Shown here piece after piece: positions 54,957 through 64,000 of a DNA stretch of 64,000 bases (position 1 is its first letter; the number at the start of each line of letters is the position of its first letter). The translations under genes were made by a program, and so were the position numbers. Source of the DNA: Agarophyton chilense (Eukaryota; Rhodophyta; Florideophyceae; Gracilariales; Gracilariaceae). Location: contig JARGXX010000068.1 in assembly GCA_030374765.1 (NCBI GenBank), forward strand, positions 2,170,001-2,234,000. The letters run 5' to 3'. The notes under the pieces were generated by a model, which was not told the DNA's origin, did no database searches, and saw nothing but the letters and a program-made list of their open reading frames with translations.

Positions 54957-55808
54957 TGTAGTGCAATGCCCGCGTGCGGGTAAACACCACGAAGACGCTC
55001 GGGATCTTCGTCCACGGAGGTAGCTGAGCGGAAAAGAGCCCTCCCAGAGGTGACACGACTTAGCCGGGTTGTAAGGCGGGGGTCACCCGTCGCGACGTGC
55101 GCAGGGAGGTGAAGAAGGGCTCCTCTTGTGCGTGTGCCTCGGATTGAGGAAAAGGTCCACACGGTGGCCGTGATCCGACGTGTCGGTACAGCCGCGGATA
55201 GCGGGATGCTACCCGTAATCGGGGAACGAGGAAAAGGAAAAAGGGAAAAAGGGAGAAGGAGGGGGACGAGGGGCGATGGCACCGAGTCACGCGAGTGGCT
55301 CTGTATGATACGGCACAGCCGGAGACAAACCCTTAACAAGGCGAAACACAACAACAGTTGGAAAAACACTCCCAGCGATGGGTCTCTTTAGGCGGGCAAG
55401 GGGGATGGTCAACCCGAGTGCTACGCGCTACTCCTCGTGAGAGGTGATTAGCCCGCGTAGGCGGTAGAGACCAGAGCCAAACCCAGATCGGCAACGTTGG
55501 GGAAGATTGAGATCGGGACCCTTGGTGGGGAAGTTTACTGGTGCGGCGGCCACTGCCGTCGCACTAAGTACTGTAGCTCCCCTAGTGTAATAACTAAATA
55601 AATAAATAGATAAATAAATAAATAGATAGGGAGTTCCTATCCACCCACCTACTGTGGTCATAACTACACCTGCCAACCGTCCCACACGTGTAGACATTCC
55701 GGCATTCCGGTGAACGGTCATAGACTGTACTCATATAATGATCAAGTGCCGGATGTTCCGGAAAAATACAAAGTCCAAGAAAACCCCCTTCAGAGGGCGT
55801 GCACTTCA
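54957..55808 (-). repeat. Solo LTR of a related family, inserted in reverse
   Basis: 852 bp, TG...CA on the minus strand, similar along its length to the 63149 LTR but clearly diverged. It is flanked on both sides by the identical 5-mer TCGAG (54952-54956 and 55809-55813), a perfect target-site duplication. It carries an AAATAAATAAATAGAT-type repeat near 55590-55627. Confidence 0.85.
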
Positions 55809-58800
55809 TCGAGGAAACACGTTCCTCTACCTGCTGCGCAGGAACCCACACCGGCGAACCGGGATTCTACGAAGCTACGCGTTGCCTCGTCAGTCACCAT
55901 ACCCCCGGAGAGCCAGGTTATGGTTTCAGTCAATTCCCGTCAACACGGTCTTCGGGTTGTTCAGCCCTTGCCCTCGTTGTACGAGAAATTTCAGTTAACC
56001 GTTGCGAACGGAATCGTGCAAGTCACGCCGAATTCTCCCTTCAGGGTGTTGGTTGCCAATCTGGGAAAGGCTCCCCAGACGCTGGCAAAGAACCAAGTCA
56101 TTGGGTCTGTGACGCCGCACCCGCTCGCGATGCTCCCTACAAAGGTGACGGCTGCCAAAGTACTCGGAATAACTCCCTCTACCGAGGATGGTCTCCCGGT
56201 ATCCGGTGCAGAAACCTCCGGGGAGGCACAGCAGTTGGCGCTCGATAAAACCGTCAAGACGGATGCATTTCCGACCTCGTCGGTTCCCACACCTGACACC
56301 AGGGCACAGCCTACGAGCTACGATAAGATAGACCTGATCAAGGCCCTCGAGGACCTGGACCTGAGTCATGTACCGGTCTCACACCGGGACCGCTTACGCG
56401 GAATGCTACGCGAGTTTACCACAATGTGGGACGGCTCACTGGGTGAGATCAATACAACCGAACATCGGATAGACTTGCTACCGCACGCACGTCCGGTTGC
56501 ACAACCCCCTTACAGGGCGGGACCGAAAGCTCGGGAGGAGGAAGAATTTCAGGTGGACAAGATGCTCCGTGCTGGAGTCATCGAGCCCGCCCAATCTCCT
56601 TGGGCTTCACCGGTGGTGCTGGCCCTCAAGGCTGACGGCACGTGGCGGTTTTGCGTTGACTACTGCCGCCTCAATGCCGTCACCGTGAGGGACACCTACC
56701 CGATTCCGCGCATGGACGAGTGTATAGACTCGCTCGGGGACGCTACCGTGTTTACGACTCTGGATGCTAACTGGGGCTACTGGCAAGTCCCAGTCCAGGA
56801 AGAGGACCGAGACAAAACCGCGTTTGTTTGCCACTCGGGTTCCTACCGTTTCAAGCGGATGCCGTTTGGTTTAACCAATGCACCGGCCACCTTTCAAAGG
56901 GCAATAGACATACTGATGTCGCGTTTCAAGTGGCGCACGTGCCTCGTCTACTTGGACGACATCATTGTCTTTTCCAGAAACCTGGACGATCACCTGACCC
57001 ACGTGCGGGACGTGATGACCGTACTGCGAGACGCAGGAATAACCCTCAAGTTGAGGAAGTGCGAGTTCTTCACCGACACGGTGAAGTATCTCGGGCACGT
57101 CATCCGTCCAGGACGGTTAATGATCGAACAAGTTCGTATCAAGTCCCTCTGTGAGGCAAAGGAGCCCCGTACTCAAACGGAGCTCCGATCCTTTTTAGGT
57201 CTGTTCAACGTCTATCGACGGTTTATACCGAGTTTCTCGGATATCGCCGCTCCGCTAAACGCGCTACTGCGGAAGGGCCGGCCACCGAAGCTTGCGCCAT
57301 TTACCACCGATAAGTCGGAATCTTTTCGCTCCTTGATTAAGGCAGTTACGACAGCTCCCATCCTATCCTTGCCCAAACCTGAGCTTCCCTACTCCATCGA
57401 CACCGACGCCAGCGACCACCAGGTGGGCTGCGCACTGTTCCAAACCACCCCCGAGGGGGAACGCAAACCAATTGGCTATTGGTCCCGCACGCTGAACGTC
57501 CACGAGCGCAACTACTCGGTCTCCGAGAAGGAGTGCCTCGCTGTGGTCTGGGCTCTATCCACTCTGCGCCCATACCTCATGGGCGTTCATTTCACCGTGT
57601 ACACAGACCATGCCTCGTTGAGGTGGCTGCTGAACATCGCAGATCCTTCTGGCCGCTTAATGCGGTGGCGCCTCCGCTTAGCGGAATTCGACTTCGAGGT
57701 CGTCTACAAAAAGGGTGTCCAGAACACCCAAGCAGACGCCCTCTCTCGATTACCTACGACAAGTGAAGCACTTGCCGACCCGGAGGTCGACGAGATCCCG
57801 TGCTTTACCTTGGAAGGGGAAACACCGACGGAGTCGGATTGGCCCGAAACCGGGGAAGACACCATGGAAATGGATGAGCTACTCGCAGCGCGCGAGAATG
57901 AAACACCCGTACCCGTGGCACCATGGCTTAGAAGCCCCGCCGTGGTACCGCACCCCTCACGGGGTCTCTCCGATATACCAACTTTATCGGAACCACCGGC
58001 AATGCCGGAAACACCTGGCCCTCGCGGCCAGCTACCCTTACGGGCGCCGCGCAGCGGTATTTATACCCGCCATGCGGTTAGCCCACCATCACCCGTCGCT
58101 CCGTCTAAGGAGGGGGAGGGGACCCGCTCAATCGCGGAAGCATCGCCGTCGCAACGGAAGTTTAACTGGACACCCCGGGCAAGGCCACCGAGCGGGCAAC
58201 CGGCATCGTCGCCGGACGCCAATCCGCTCCCGCTGGACGCGGCGGTCAACCCGACCGCCACGCAACCCCGAAAGGGGGTCCAGGGCGCTCGAAGACCCGA
58301 AGCCGGGAAGCGAGACCCTACGGACGCTCCGCATCGCGTGGAAGCAACTAAGGGCTCCCCGCACATTCGCGGTGGCACACCGAGCGTTTCGGTCGATTCC
58401 AGTACTCCGGCGGGCGCTGCGCAAGCAGGTCTAGCGAGCCACTCCGTTGAGAACGTTACGAACCCCGTGGGGGAAAAGGGGCGCAACGACAAGTCGAAAA
58501 CCGCCTCCCTTGCCGAACAATCGGAGCCAACCGTCCGCGACGGCCCAACCACCCGTCCTCAAGGTCACATGACCCGGGCGGGAGATCGGACCAATGGGCA
58601 CCCGGCATCTCGGTCATTGGCTGACAGCCACCCCGCGGAGGCGGATCGCCGGGACGGTGAACCACCCACCGCCCGCGGCGCACCGCACAGCGGAAACTGG
58701 CCACTAATGGGAACGCCGCATGCCGCAAATCAAGCGGAGGACTCCGGCGAACCGTCACCAAGACGGAAGGACCCCCGCAAACTCGCGGTAAGGGCGGACT

Positions 58801-59246
58801 TCAGGGAAGCCCCTATCGCCCAGCGGAAACACAACCCGGCCGCGCCGGCAACTTCCGCGAAGCGGTACGGCAGCCCCGGCAACCCGGCAACTTCCGCGAA
58901 GCGGTACGGCAGCCCCGGCAACCCGGCAACAACCGCAGAGCGGAATGACAAACCGGGTGATCCGGAACAGGCGACGAGCCCAGCACCACGCGGCGTTGAG
59001 GCTCGGGTCACCACCACCCGGCAAGGCCGGCATGTTTACGTGCAGGAGTACGTCCTCGACCGAATCGTCGGACATAGCTACGATGAGCACGGGGTGCTCC
59101 AGTACTGGACCCGATGGTACGGATACGGGCCGGAGTGGGACACCCCGGAGCCCATCGAGCACCTCCCGCGCTCCGCGGTAATGCGATACCACCGCCTTGC
59201 GGGGACCGCACTCCCAGCCACGCTGGTAAACGCCCAAGAGGGATAA
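55809..59246 (+). CDS. RT-RNase H-chromodomain region of Pol
   Basis: RT motifs include DGTWRFCVDYCRLNAVT, PFGLTNAPATFQR and YLDDIIVFS (about 56949). RNase H has IDTDASDHQVGCALF and YTDHASLRWL. After QADALSRLP comes about 430 residues of Pro/Thr/Ser-rich sequence instead of a recognisable integrase. It ends with a chromodomain (YVLDRIVGHSYDEHG...YWTRWYGYGPEWDTPEPIEHLP, 59040-59170), which would direct chromatin targeting. Part of the fossil Gypsy-like element. Confidence 0.85.
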   Translation, partial: SRKHVPLPAAQEPTPANRDSTKLRVASSVTIPPESQVMVSVNSRQHGLRVVQPLPSLYEKFQLTVANGIVQVTPNSPFRVLVANLGKAPQTLAKNQVIGSVTPHPLAMLPTKVTAAKVLGITPSTEDGLPVSGAETSGEAQQLALDKTVKTDAFPTSSVPTPDTRAQPTSYDKIDLIKALEDLDLSHVPVSHRDRLRGMLREFTTMWDGSLGEINTTEHRIDLLPHARPVAQPPYRAGPKAREEEEFQVDKMLRAGVIEPAQSPWASPVVLALKADGTWRFCVDYCRLNAVTVRDTYPIPRMDECIDSLGDATVFTTLDANWGYWQVPVQEEDRDKTAFVCHSGSYRFKRMPFGLTNAPATFQRAIDILMSRFKWRTCLVYLDDIIVFSRNLDDHLTHVRDVMTVLRDAGITLKLRKCEFFTDTVKYLGHVIRPGRLMIEQVRIKSLCEAKEPRTQTELRSFLGLFNVYRRFIPSFSDIAAPLNALLRKGRPPKLAPFTTDKSESFRSLIKAVTTAPILSLPKPELPYSIDTDASDHQVGCALFQTTPEGERKPIGYWSRTLNVHERNYSVSEKECLAVVWALSTLRPYLMGVHFTVYTDHASLRWLLNIADPSGRLMRWRLRLAEFDFEVVYKKGVQNTQADALSRLPTTSEALADPEVDEIPCFTLEGETPTESDWPETGEDTMEMDELLAARENETPVPVAPWLRSPAVVPHPSRGLSDIPTLSEPPAMPETPGPRGQLPLRAPRSGIYTRHAVSPPSPVAPSKEGEGTRSIAEASPSQRKFNWTPRARPPSGQPASSPDANPLPLDAAVNPTATQPRKGVQGARRPEAGKRDPTDAPHRVEATKGSPHIRGGTPSVSVDSSTPAGAAQAGLASHSVENVTNPVGEKGRNDKSKTASLAEQSEPTVRDGPTTRPQGHMTRAGDRTNGHPASRSLADSHPAEADRRDGEPPTARGAPHSGNWPLMGTPHAANQAEDSGEPSPRRKDPRKLAVRADFREAPIAQRKHNPAAPATSAKRYGSPGNPATSAKRYGSPGNPATTAERNDKPGDPEQATSPAPRGVEARVTTTRQGRHVYVQEYVLDRIVGHSYDEHGVLQYWTRWYGYGPEWDTPEPIEHLPRSAVMRYHRLAGTALPATLVNAQEG
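58845..58970 (+). repeat. 39-bp tandem repeat in the Pro-rich Pol region
   Basis: Two near-perfect and one diverged copy encoding ATSAKRYGSPGNP units, just before the chromodomain. Confidence 0.75.
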
Positions 59247-59524
59247 ACCGTGAACACGGAATGGAATGGCTGGTGGCGCCACGCGCCATCTCCGTCCATG
59301 CCTCAACGCGGGGAAGGAAGCAACCGCTCACGCTTTCTAAACGTCGTTGGTGGTCGTGCCAGTTACCTGATCCGCGCGCGAAGCGCCCACCGTTAAACAC
59401 GGAACTCCCAGCTAGGCTGGTTCCCTGCAACGCCGGAACCCCGGTTGAAGGCCGGTATGCCGGAAAGAAAGAAGTGGACTTGGGAAAGGGCGTCGGAAAG
59501 GCGACACTCTTCTTTCATTTCTCA

Positions 59525-60430
59525 CTACTGGCAAGGGCGCCCTAGTGGCGTTGCCCTACATTCTACCGGAAGCTCCGGTCGTTCCTCCCCACGAGGTGGA
59601 CCTCCGCCCAGGCGGTTGGCTAAGGCATCCCGCATGGCGGCCACATCACCCGAGATCTCGGAAGGGCGAAGCCCCACCTCCCGAAGGAAGCGCGCGATGA
59701 CCTCGCCCCGCTCCGCGCCAGCGGCAGTTGCAGGTGGGCCCGCCACCGAGGGAGTCGGATAGGAATCCGTTCGCACGGCATCAGCAGCCCCGGATGGAGC
59801 CGCACCACCGTATTCAACGGACTCCTCACCGGCCTCGCCGGACTCGTCACCCTCCATCGGAGCGTAACCCGGATCCTCCGGTTCGTTGTCGACCATCGGG
59901 TCACCATTTGCATAGTCGCGGTAATAGTCGCTCGAGTCGACATACCCTCGCGGGTGGTCGGCCGGGACTTCACGCGGCGCATGCCGGTTGGCTTCCGCTT
60001 CCTCGCGGCTGATCTTGTGGTAATCCCAGGGGTCGAAGTAGATGAAATCCCCCGCTAGCGCGGTATTCCTCCCGAATCCGGGGCCAGACCCGCGACGCGG
60101 TTGAATGCGTTGGGAGTTCTCCAGCGGGACCTCATCCCATTGGACCCCCCCCCCCACAAAGTCGAGGAGGCCCAGCATCTCTTCTTCGTTCGCCTCGCTT
60201 CCGAGGGGGATGCGCATGTCCAAACGGCGGATCGCAGCCCGCACACGCGGTGGCACGTACCACAATCGGTATTGGTCGTACGCCTCAGCGAGGATAAAAG
60301 CCGCAGTGCGGACGGCCCATTCGCTTACCACGACGGACCACCACCCCGACTGGGGATCGTTCAAGAACGACGACCCTACATAGGTGAAGACTGGGGGCAG
60401 CTCAATGAAGCAACCCCAGCACGCCTCCAA
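59525..60430 (-). CDS. Antisense open frame 2 of the Gypsy-like element
   Basis: A 301-codon open stretch on the minus strand, between the pol end and the 3' LTR. The product is acidic in its last half (DNEPEDPGYAPMEGDESGEAGEE) with a PWDYHKISREEAEA word. No known domain. It is adjacent to the other antisense frame; their relation is left open. Confidence 0.5.
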   Translation of the reverse strand: MEACWGCFIELPPVFTYVGSSFLNDPQSGWWSVVVSEWAVRTAAFILAEAYDQYRLWYVPPRVRAAIRRLDMRIPLGSEANEEEMLGLLDFVGGGVQWDEVPLENSQRIQPRRGSGPGFGRNTALAGDFIYFDPWDYHKISREEAEANRHAPREVPADHPRGYVDSSDYYRDYANGDPMVDNEPEDPGYAPMEGDESGEAGEESVEYGGAAPSGAADAVRTDSYPTPSVAGPPATAAGAERGEVIARFLREVGLRPSEISGDVAAMRDALANRLGGGPPRGEERPELPVECRATPLGRPCQ

Positions 60431-60439
60431 GGAGGACCA

Positions 60440-61357
60440 TCAGTCTGGGAGACTGACGTACCGACCACGTCGGTGAGCAGGCGCGATGCGCTCAATCTCC
60501 GTGTTCTGGTACGGTACGAAATACCCGGTCCGGGCCCGCCAACGCCGCTCATCGCGGATGAAGTTCTGAAGGAAGTTCGAGCGCGACTGCAGCGGTTGGT
60601 AGCGGAACTCTGCCCGAAGAATCGGTCGTGCCCAGCAAAGGGCTTCTTGCCGAGCGATCGGTGTGCCCCTCCAAGCGAGGGTTTCCAATCCGTTGAGACG
60701 GTCGCAGTACGACATTTGCCCGCGAGTGCGGTAAAGGTGGACGTCGAATTCGACCTTTGGCGGTATCGGGAACTCGAAAGGCGCCCGATGGTGCCTGAGA
60801 TAAGCGATCCGCACAAGCGCGGCCTGAGCCTCCGCAGAGGATTCACCGCGTCGGCGGAGTATGTGGTGTACCGGGATGGCGATGCGATTACGCCAATCCC
60901 AGGACATGGTCACCACGCCGGGCAGGTCGCCCGGGAGCATCTCCGAATTATCGGTGTAGGATTTGATCAAATCCTCGTCGCGGACAGCCAATGGGTGAAA
61001 CAAAGGCGCATACCGCAACATCGCGGAGCCATGCCGAGTTCTCGGATTGACACCCACAAGGGCGTCGTAGGTCGGCCACTGCGGTGGGTCCGCCTGTCCG
61101 CGAAAGCGGGCGCCAATACGGCCGTCTCCGTACGCGAGGTTGGTAACATCCCCAGGGTGGGGCGCGGACCGGAAGCCGGTGGAACCGCTAAGGGCGGGAG
61201 TTGCGGATGTGTTATGACGGTCGGGGTTGGACATGGTGCGTGTTGGTGTGCTGTGGTTGGAATCGGATGCGAAGAGCTGGCGTGGGATCCTTGGTGAAGG
61301 TGTGTTGGTTTCCGGAGACCCGGTGTCGGACGCGCTCTTATCATGACGAGCTGCCAT
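60440..61357 (-). CDS. Antisense open frame 1 of the Gypsy-like element
   Basis: 305 codons from ATG (MAARHDKSASDTG), starting only 49 bp inside the 3' LTR boundary. A disordered Ser/Thr/Pro N-terminus precedes a folded-looking domain (VVTMSWDWRNRIAIPVHHILRR, LVRIAYLRHHRAPFEFPIP, FDVHLYRTRGQMSY). Antisense genes between pol and the 3' LTR are known in some plant Gypsy lineages; this protein is not one I recognise. Confidence 0.55.
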   Translation of the reverse strand: MAARHDKSASDTGSPETNTPSPRIPRQLFASDSNHSTPTRTMSNPDRHNTSATPALSGSTGFRSAPHPGDVTNLAYGDGRIGARFRGQADPPQWPTYDALVGVNPRTRHGSAMLRYAPLFHPLAVRDEDLIKSYTDNSEMLPGDLPGVVTMSWDWRNRIAIPVHHILRRRGESSAEAQAALVRIAYLRHHRAPFEFPIPPKVEFDVHLYRTRGQMSYCDRLNGLETLAWRGTPIARQEALCWARPILRAEFRYQPLQSRSNFLQNFIRDERRWRARTGYFVPYQNTEIERIAPAHRRGRYVSLPD

Positions 61358-61391
61358 GCCGACTTCCTCTTCGAGGTGTTCGCCCTGTCTT

Positions 61392-61405
61392 AAGGGGGGG
61401 GGATA
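61392..61405 (+). other. Polypurine tract
   Basis: AAGGGGGGGGGATA-type purine run immediately before the 3' LTR TG, the expected plus-strand primer. Confidence 0.8.
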
Positions 61406-62244
61406 TGAAGAGCAACGTCCTTCAGGGAGGTTTTTGGGGACTTAAGTTTTTTCCGGAGCCTCCGGCGTGCAACCTCGTTATGAGTAGGAGTAATCCGTTT
61501 TCACGTCGTTGCCGGAACGTCGGTGATGCACCCGCGGGACCGGGTGCCATACACGTGGCCGCCAGATTGACCCCTTTGCTAGACGGACATTTAGCTATTT
61601 AGGATAGACTTTATTTAGTCTATTCTACGGTGACTACAGTACTTAGGCCGCCGGCCTCGCGGCCGCCGGTCCAGTAAAGTCTCCCCAACAAGGATGATCT
61701 TGGTCTTCCAGATCCTGGCTCTGGGTCGAACCGCCTGCGCGGATACACAACTCCTTACGGAGGGATTTCCCGTGGTGCACGGCTTCCCAACCCCCTTGGA
61801 CGTTCAAGCAGCCTTCGTGTGTTGGCTATCTATTCCCACTTTCGTGGTTCCGCCCGTGTATACGGTTTGCTACACCCGGCAGTGCCGGCTATTCCCGAGT
61901 CCCCTCTTGCGACTCGTGGTCAACCTCGCCCTCTTGCCTCCGTTCCCATTTTCCTTCCCTTTTCCTCCCCTTCATTGGGCAATTCCCGCTCTTGCGGCCC
62001 GCACTGACACCTGTCGTGCTCGCCACTCTCGTGAGTTTTGCCTCCTCAGAGGATACGTAAGCACCGCTTCGGCGGATATTCTCGGCTTCTTTCAGCCTCC
62101 CTGCGCCCGTCGCGACGGTTCGGCTTCGGCTTACACCCGGCATTGCGCGCCGATCCCTGGGAGGGCTCTACCGCGCCGGTTACCTCGTGAGAGGAAGATC
62201 CGGACGTCTTCGTAGGTTTTCCCCCTTGGGGGCATTGTCGTACA
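61406..62244 (+). repeat. 3' LTR of the Gypsy-like element
   Basis: 839 bp, TG...CA, about 96-97% like the 5' LTR by eye. It has an open frame at 61694-62215 corresponding to that in the 5' LTR. Confidence 0.9.
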
Positions 62245-63148
62245 AGAACACGAGGGGCCGCCCTTATACCCAACAAACCTGTGACCGTAGTCGCAAAAAG
62301 TTCTAAGAAGAACATCAAAGCACGCAATTTATACTTATTTTACTTCATGAGACAGACCAGATCAGGTTGTTACGTTTTTTTTTCACCTTTTTGGTTCTCG
62401 TTATCTATTGACCTTCCATGTGACACTTGTAATTAGCCATTATGCCATGTCTCTGGTTTATTCGTCTTAACGGGGAGAGATTTAGTCCATGTTTAGTTTT
62501 TTCTTCGATGACATTGACCTGTATCGGTATGACAGGCTGGATTTTATTCGATTCTTGCGCTATGGATCTATAGAGGCGTTGCTGATTGTGCAGGCGTGCG
62601 TGAACCAACTGCCCTCACAGCCCTGGAGGTAACTTAGCGCAATTGTTTTCCACGTGGTCTGTCACGAGACAGAACCAGCAAAAAAAACTCAGCCTCGGGG
62701 TCTCGCGAATCCATTGAGGTGGGTTTTGAAACTGGATTGGAAGGAGCGGTGGCATAGAAGGGAGGATGCAAGGTACATGACCTCGTTCATTACATTCTCT
62801 GCGAGTACAATGCACATGGAACTGAGTGGAACACGTTTGCTATACGCGTTTAGGACCACTTTTCTACCGTTAAAGGTTTTGAGAACCACTACGGGGTCGC
62901 AATGGAACGTATAGGCTCTTCATAGTTATCTCAACAAGGGGCGAGCTACCTTCTGAGATTGAGATATCTTCGATCTCCGAAATCGACGTTTCTGTTTTAT
63001 CCTTCGAGGTTGGAGGCACGGCTGTTTACATCCCCAAATTTAAGTGTATCTATACGCCCTGACAATATCGAGAAATTTCGTCGTAGTTTACGTTTAGGTT
63101 AGGTGATTGATTGTTACATACCTGGGCACGGATCACTTTGTTGACGTT
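62245..63148. other. Stretch between facing LTRs
   Basis: About 0.9 kb of AT-rich sequence with the zinc-knuckle frame at 62615-62815 and nothing else recognised. Confidence 0.45.
62615..62815 (-). CDS. Possible zinc-knuckle fragment
   Basis: A 66-codon frame with CWFCLVTDHVENNC, a perfect C-x2-C-x4-H-x4-C knuckle preceded by an aromatic-rich RLSFF, like the zf-CCHC end of LINE or Gypsy-type nucleic-acid-binding proteins. Neighbouring minus frames (62405-62608, 62689-62889) may belong to the same decayed gene. Confidence 0.35.
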   Translation of the reverse strand: MHCTRRECNERGHVPCILPSMPPLLPIQFQNPPQWIRETPRLSFFCWFCLVTDHVENNCAKLPPGL

Positions 63149-64000
63149 TGTAGGACAATGCCCCCAAGGGGAAAAACCTACGAAGACGTCCGGATCTTCC
63201 TCTCACGAGGTAACCGGCGCGGTAGAGCCCTCCCAGGGATCGGCGCGCAATGCCGGGTGTAAGCCGAAGCCGAACCGTCGCGACGGGCGCAGGGAGGCTG
63301 AAAGAAGCCGAGAATATCCGCCGAAGCGGTGCTTGCGTATCCTCTGAGGAGGCAAAACCCACGAGAGTGGCGAGCACGACAGGTCTCAGTGCGAGCCGCA
63401 AGAGCGGGAATTGCCCAATGAAGGGGAGGAAAAGGGAAGGAAAATGGGAACGAAGGCAAGAGGGCGAGGTTGACCACGAGTCGCAGGAGGGGACTCGAAA
63501 ATAGCCGGCACTGCCGGGTGTAGCAAACCGTATACACGGGCGGAACCACGAAAGTGGGAATAGATAGCCAACACACGAAGGCTGCTTGAACGTCCAAGGG
63601 GGTTGGGAAGCCGTGCACCACGGGAAATCCCTCCGTAAGGAGTTGTGTATCCGCGCAGGCGGTTCGACCCAGAGCCAGGATCTGGAAGACCAAGATCATC
63701 CTTGTTGGGGAGACTTTACTGGACCGGCGGCCGCGAGGCCGGCGGCCTAAGTACTGTAGTCACCGTAGAATAGACTAAATAAAGTCTATCCTAAATAGCT
63801 AAATGTCCGTCTAACAAAGGGGCCAATCTGGCGGCCACGTGTCGTGCGGGCGCTGCGGCCACGTGTATGGCACCCGGTCCCGCCGGTGCATCACCGGCGT
63901 TCCGGCCATCGCCGTGAAAACGGAATACTCCTACTCATAACGAGGTTGCACGCCGGAGGCTCCGGAAAAAACTTAAGCCCCCAAAAACCTCCCTGGAGGA
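63149..64000 (-). repeat. Third LTR of the same Gypsy-like family, reversed and cut by the window edge
   Basis: Matches the two LTRs over 852 bp on the minus strand; only about 12 bp of its start lie outside the window. Sequence after its 3' end (at 63148 and lower) is not element interior, so it is a 3' LTR whose body lies beyond 64000, or a solo LTR. An open frame at 63178-63699 corresponds to those of the other copies. Confidence 0.85.

Larger units (their letters stand above)
51260..62244 (+). mobile_element. Gypsy/chromovirus-like LTR retrotransposon
   Basis: About 11 kb, GC-rich against its AT-rich flanks. Parts in order: 5' LTR, gag, protease, an inserted solo LTR, RT-RNase H, a Pro-rich region with 39-bp repeats, a chromodomain, two antisense open frames, a polypurine tract, 3' LTR. 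No integrase core was recognised. The two LTRs differ by about 3-4% by eye, so insertion is fairly recent but not new. Its outer 5-mers (CTGAA and AGAAC) do not match, so a target-site duplication is not seen. As a unit it is broken, in only a few places. Confidence 0.85.

Overview
The window looks like nuclear DNA of a eukaryote with small, mostly intron-poor genes set between retrotransposons and decayed transposons. Host genes open with ATG, several have TATA boxes, and the set combines an egghead-type family 2 glycosyltransferase, an ionotropic-glutamate-receptor-like channel, a Sel1-repeat protein, a CAP protein and secreted low-complexity repeat proteins. Together with long poly-C tracts and many LTR elements, this suggests a red alga of the Chondrus kind. 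That assignment is inference; no rRNA or organelle marker is present to prove it.

Layout. 1-2450: sequence with extreme G+T strand bias and no recognisable gene. 2758-8734: a decayed Mutator-like DNA transposon with terminal inverted repeats of about 140 bp. 9647-23840: host genes (iGluR-like channel, two small tandem SPOC-like genes, a zinc-knuckle protein, a convergent pair ending 11 bp apart, and a divergent partner). 23841-31380: a helicase remnant, then a fossil Copia element into which two near-identical LTRs lie as an inverted pair. 31380-50094: host genes again (egghead-like mannosyltransferase, Sel1-repeat protein, NTF2-like protein, CAP protein, two related secreted repeat proteins) with long non-coding or decayed stretches. 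51260-62244: a GC-rich Gypsy/chromovirus-like element with two LTRs, gag, protease, reverse transcriptase-RNase H, a chromodomain, an inserted solo LTR, and two large antisense open frames between pol and the 3' LTR. 63149-64000: a third LTR of the same family in reverse, cut by the window edge.

The host genes show no operon-like functional unit. What links them is promoter style. CACGTGGC (G-box type) sites lie in four gene-start regions. GCGCAAAGC-type arrays lie upstream of two genes. TATAAAA boxes precede at least five genes. The two secreted repeat proteins share signal-peptide and pro-region features and probably belong to one extracellular-matrix-type family. The most unusual items are the antisense coding capacity of the Gypsy-like element, the inverted LTR pair, the repeat-protein family and the strand-skewed left end.
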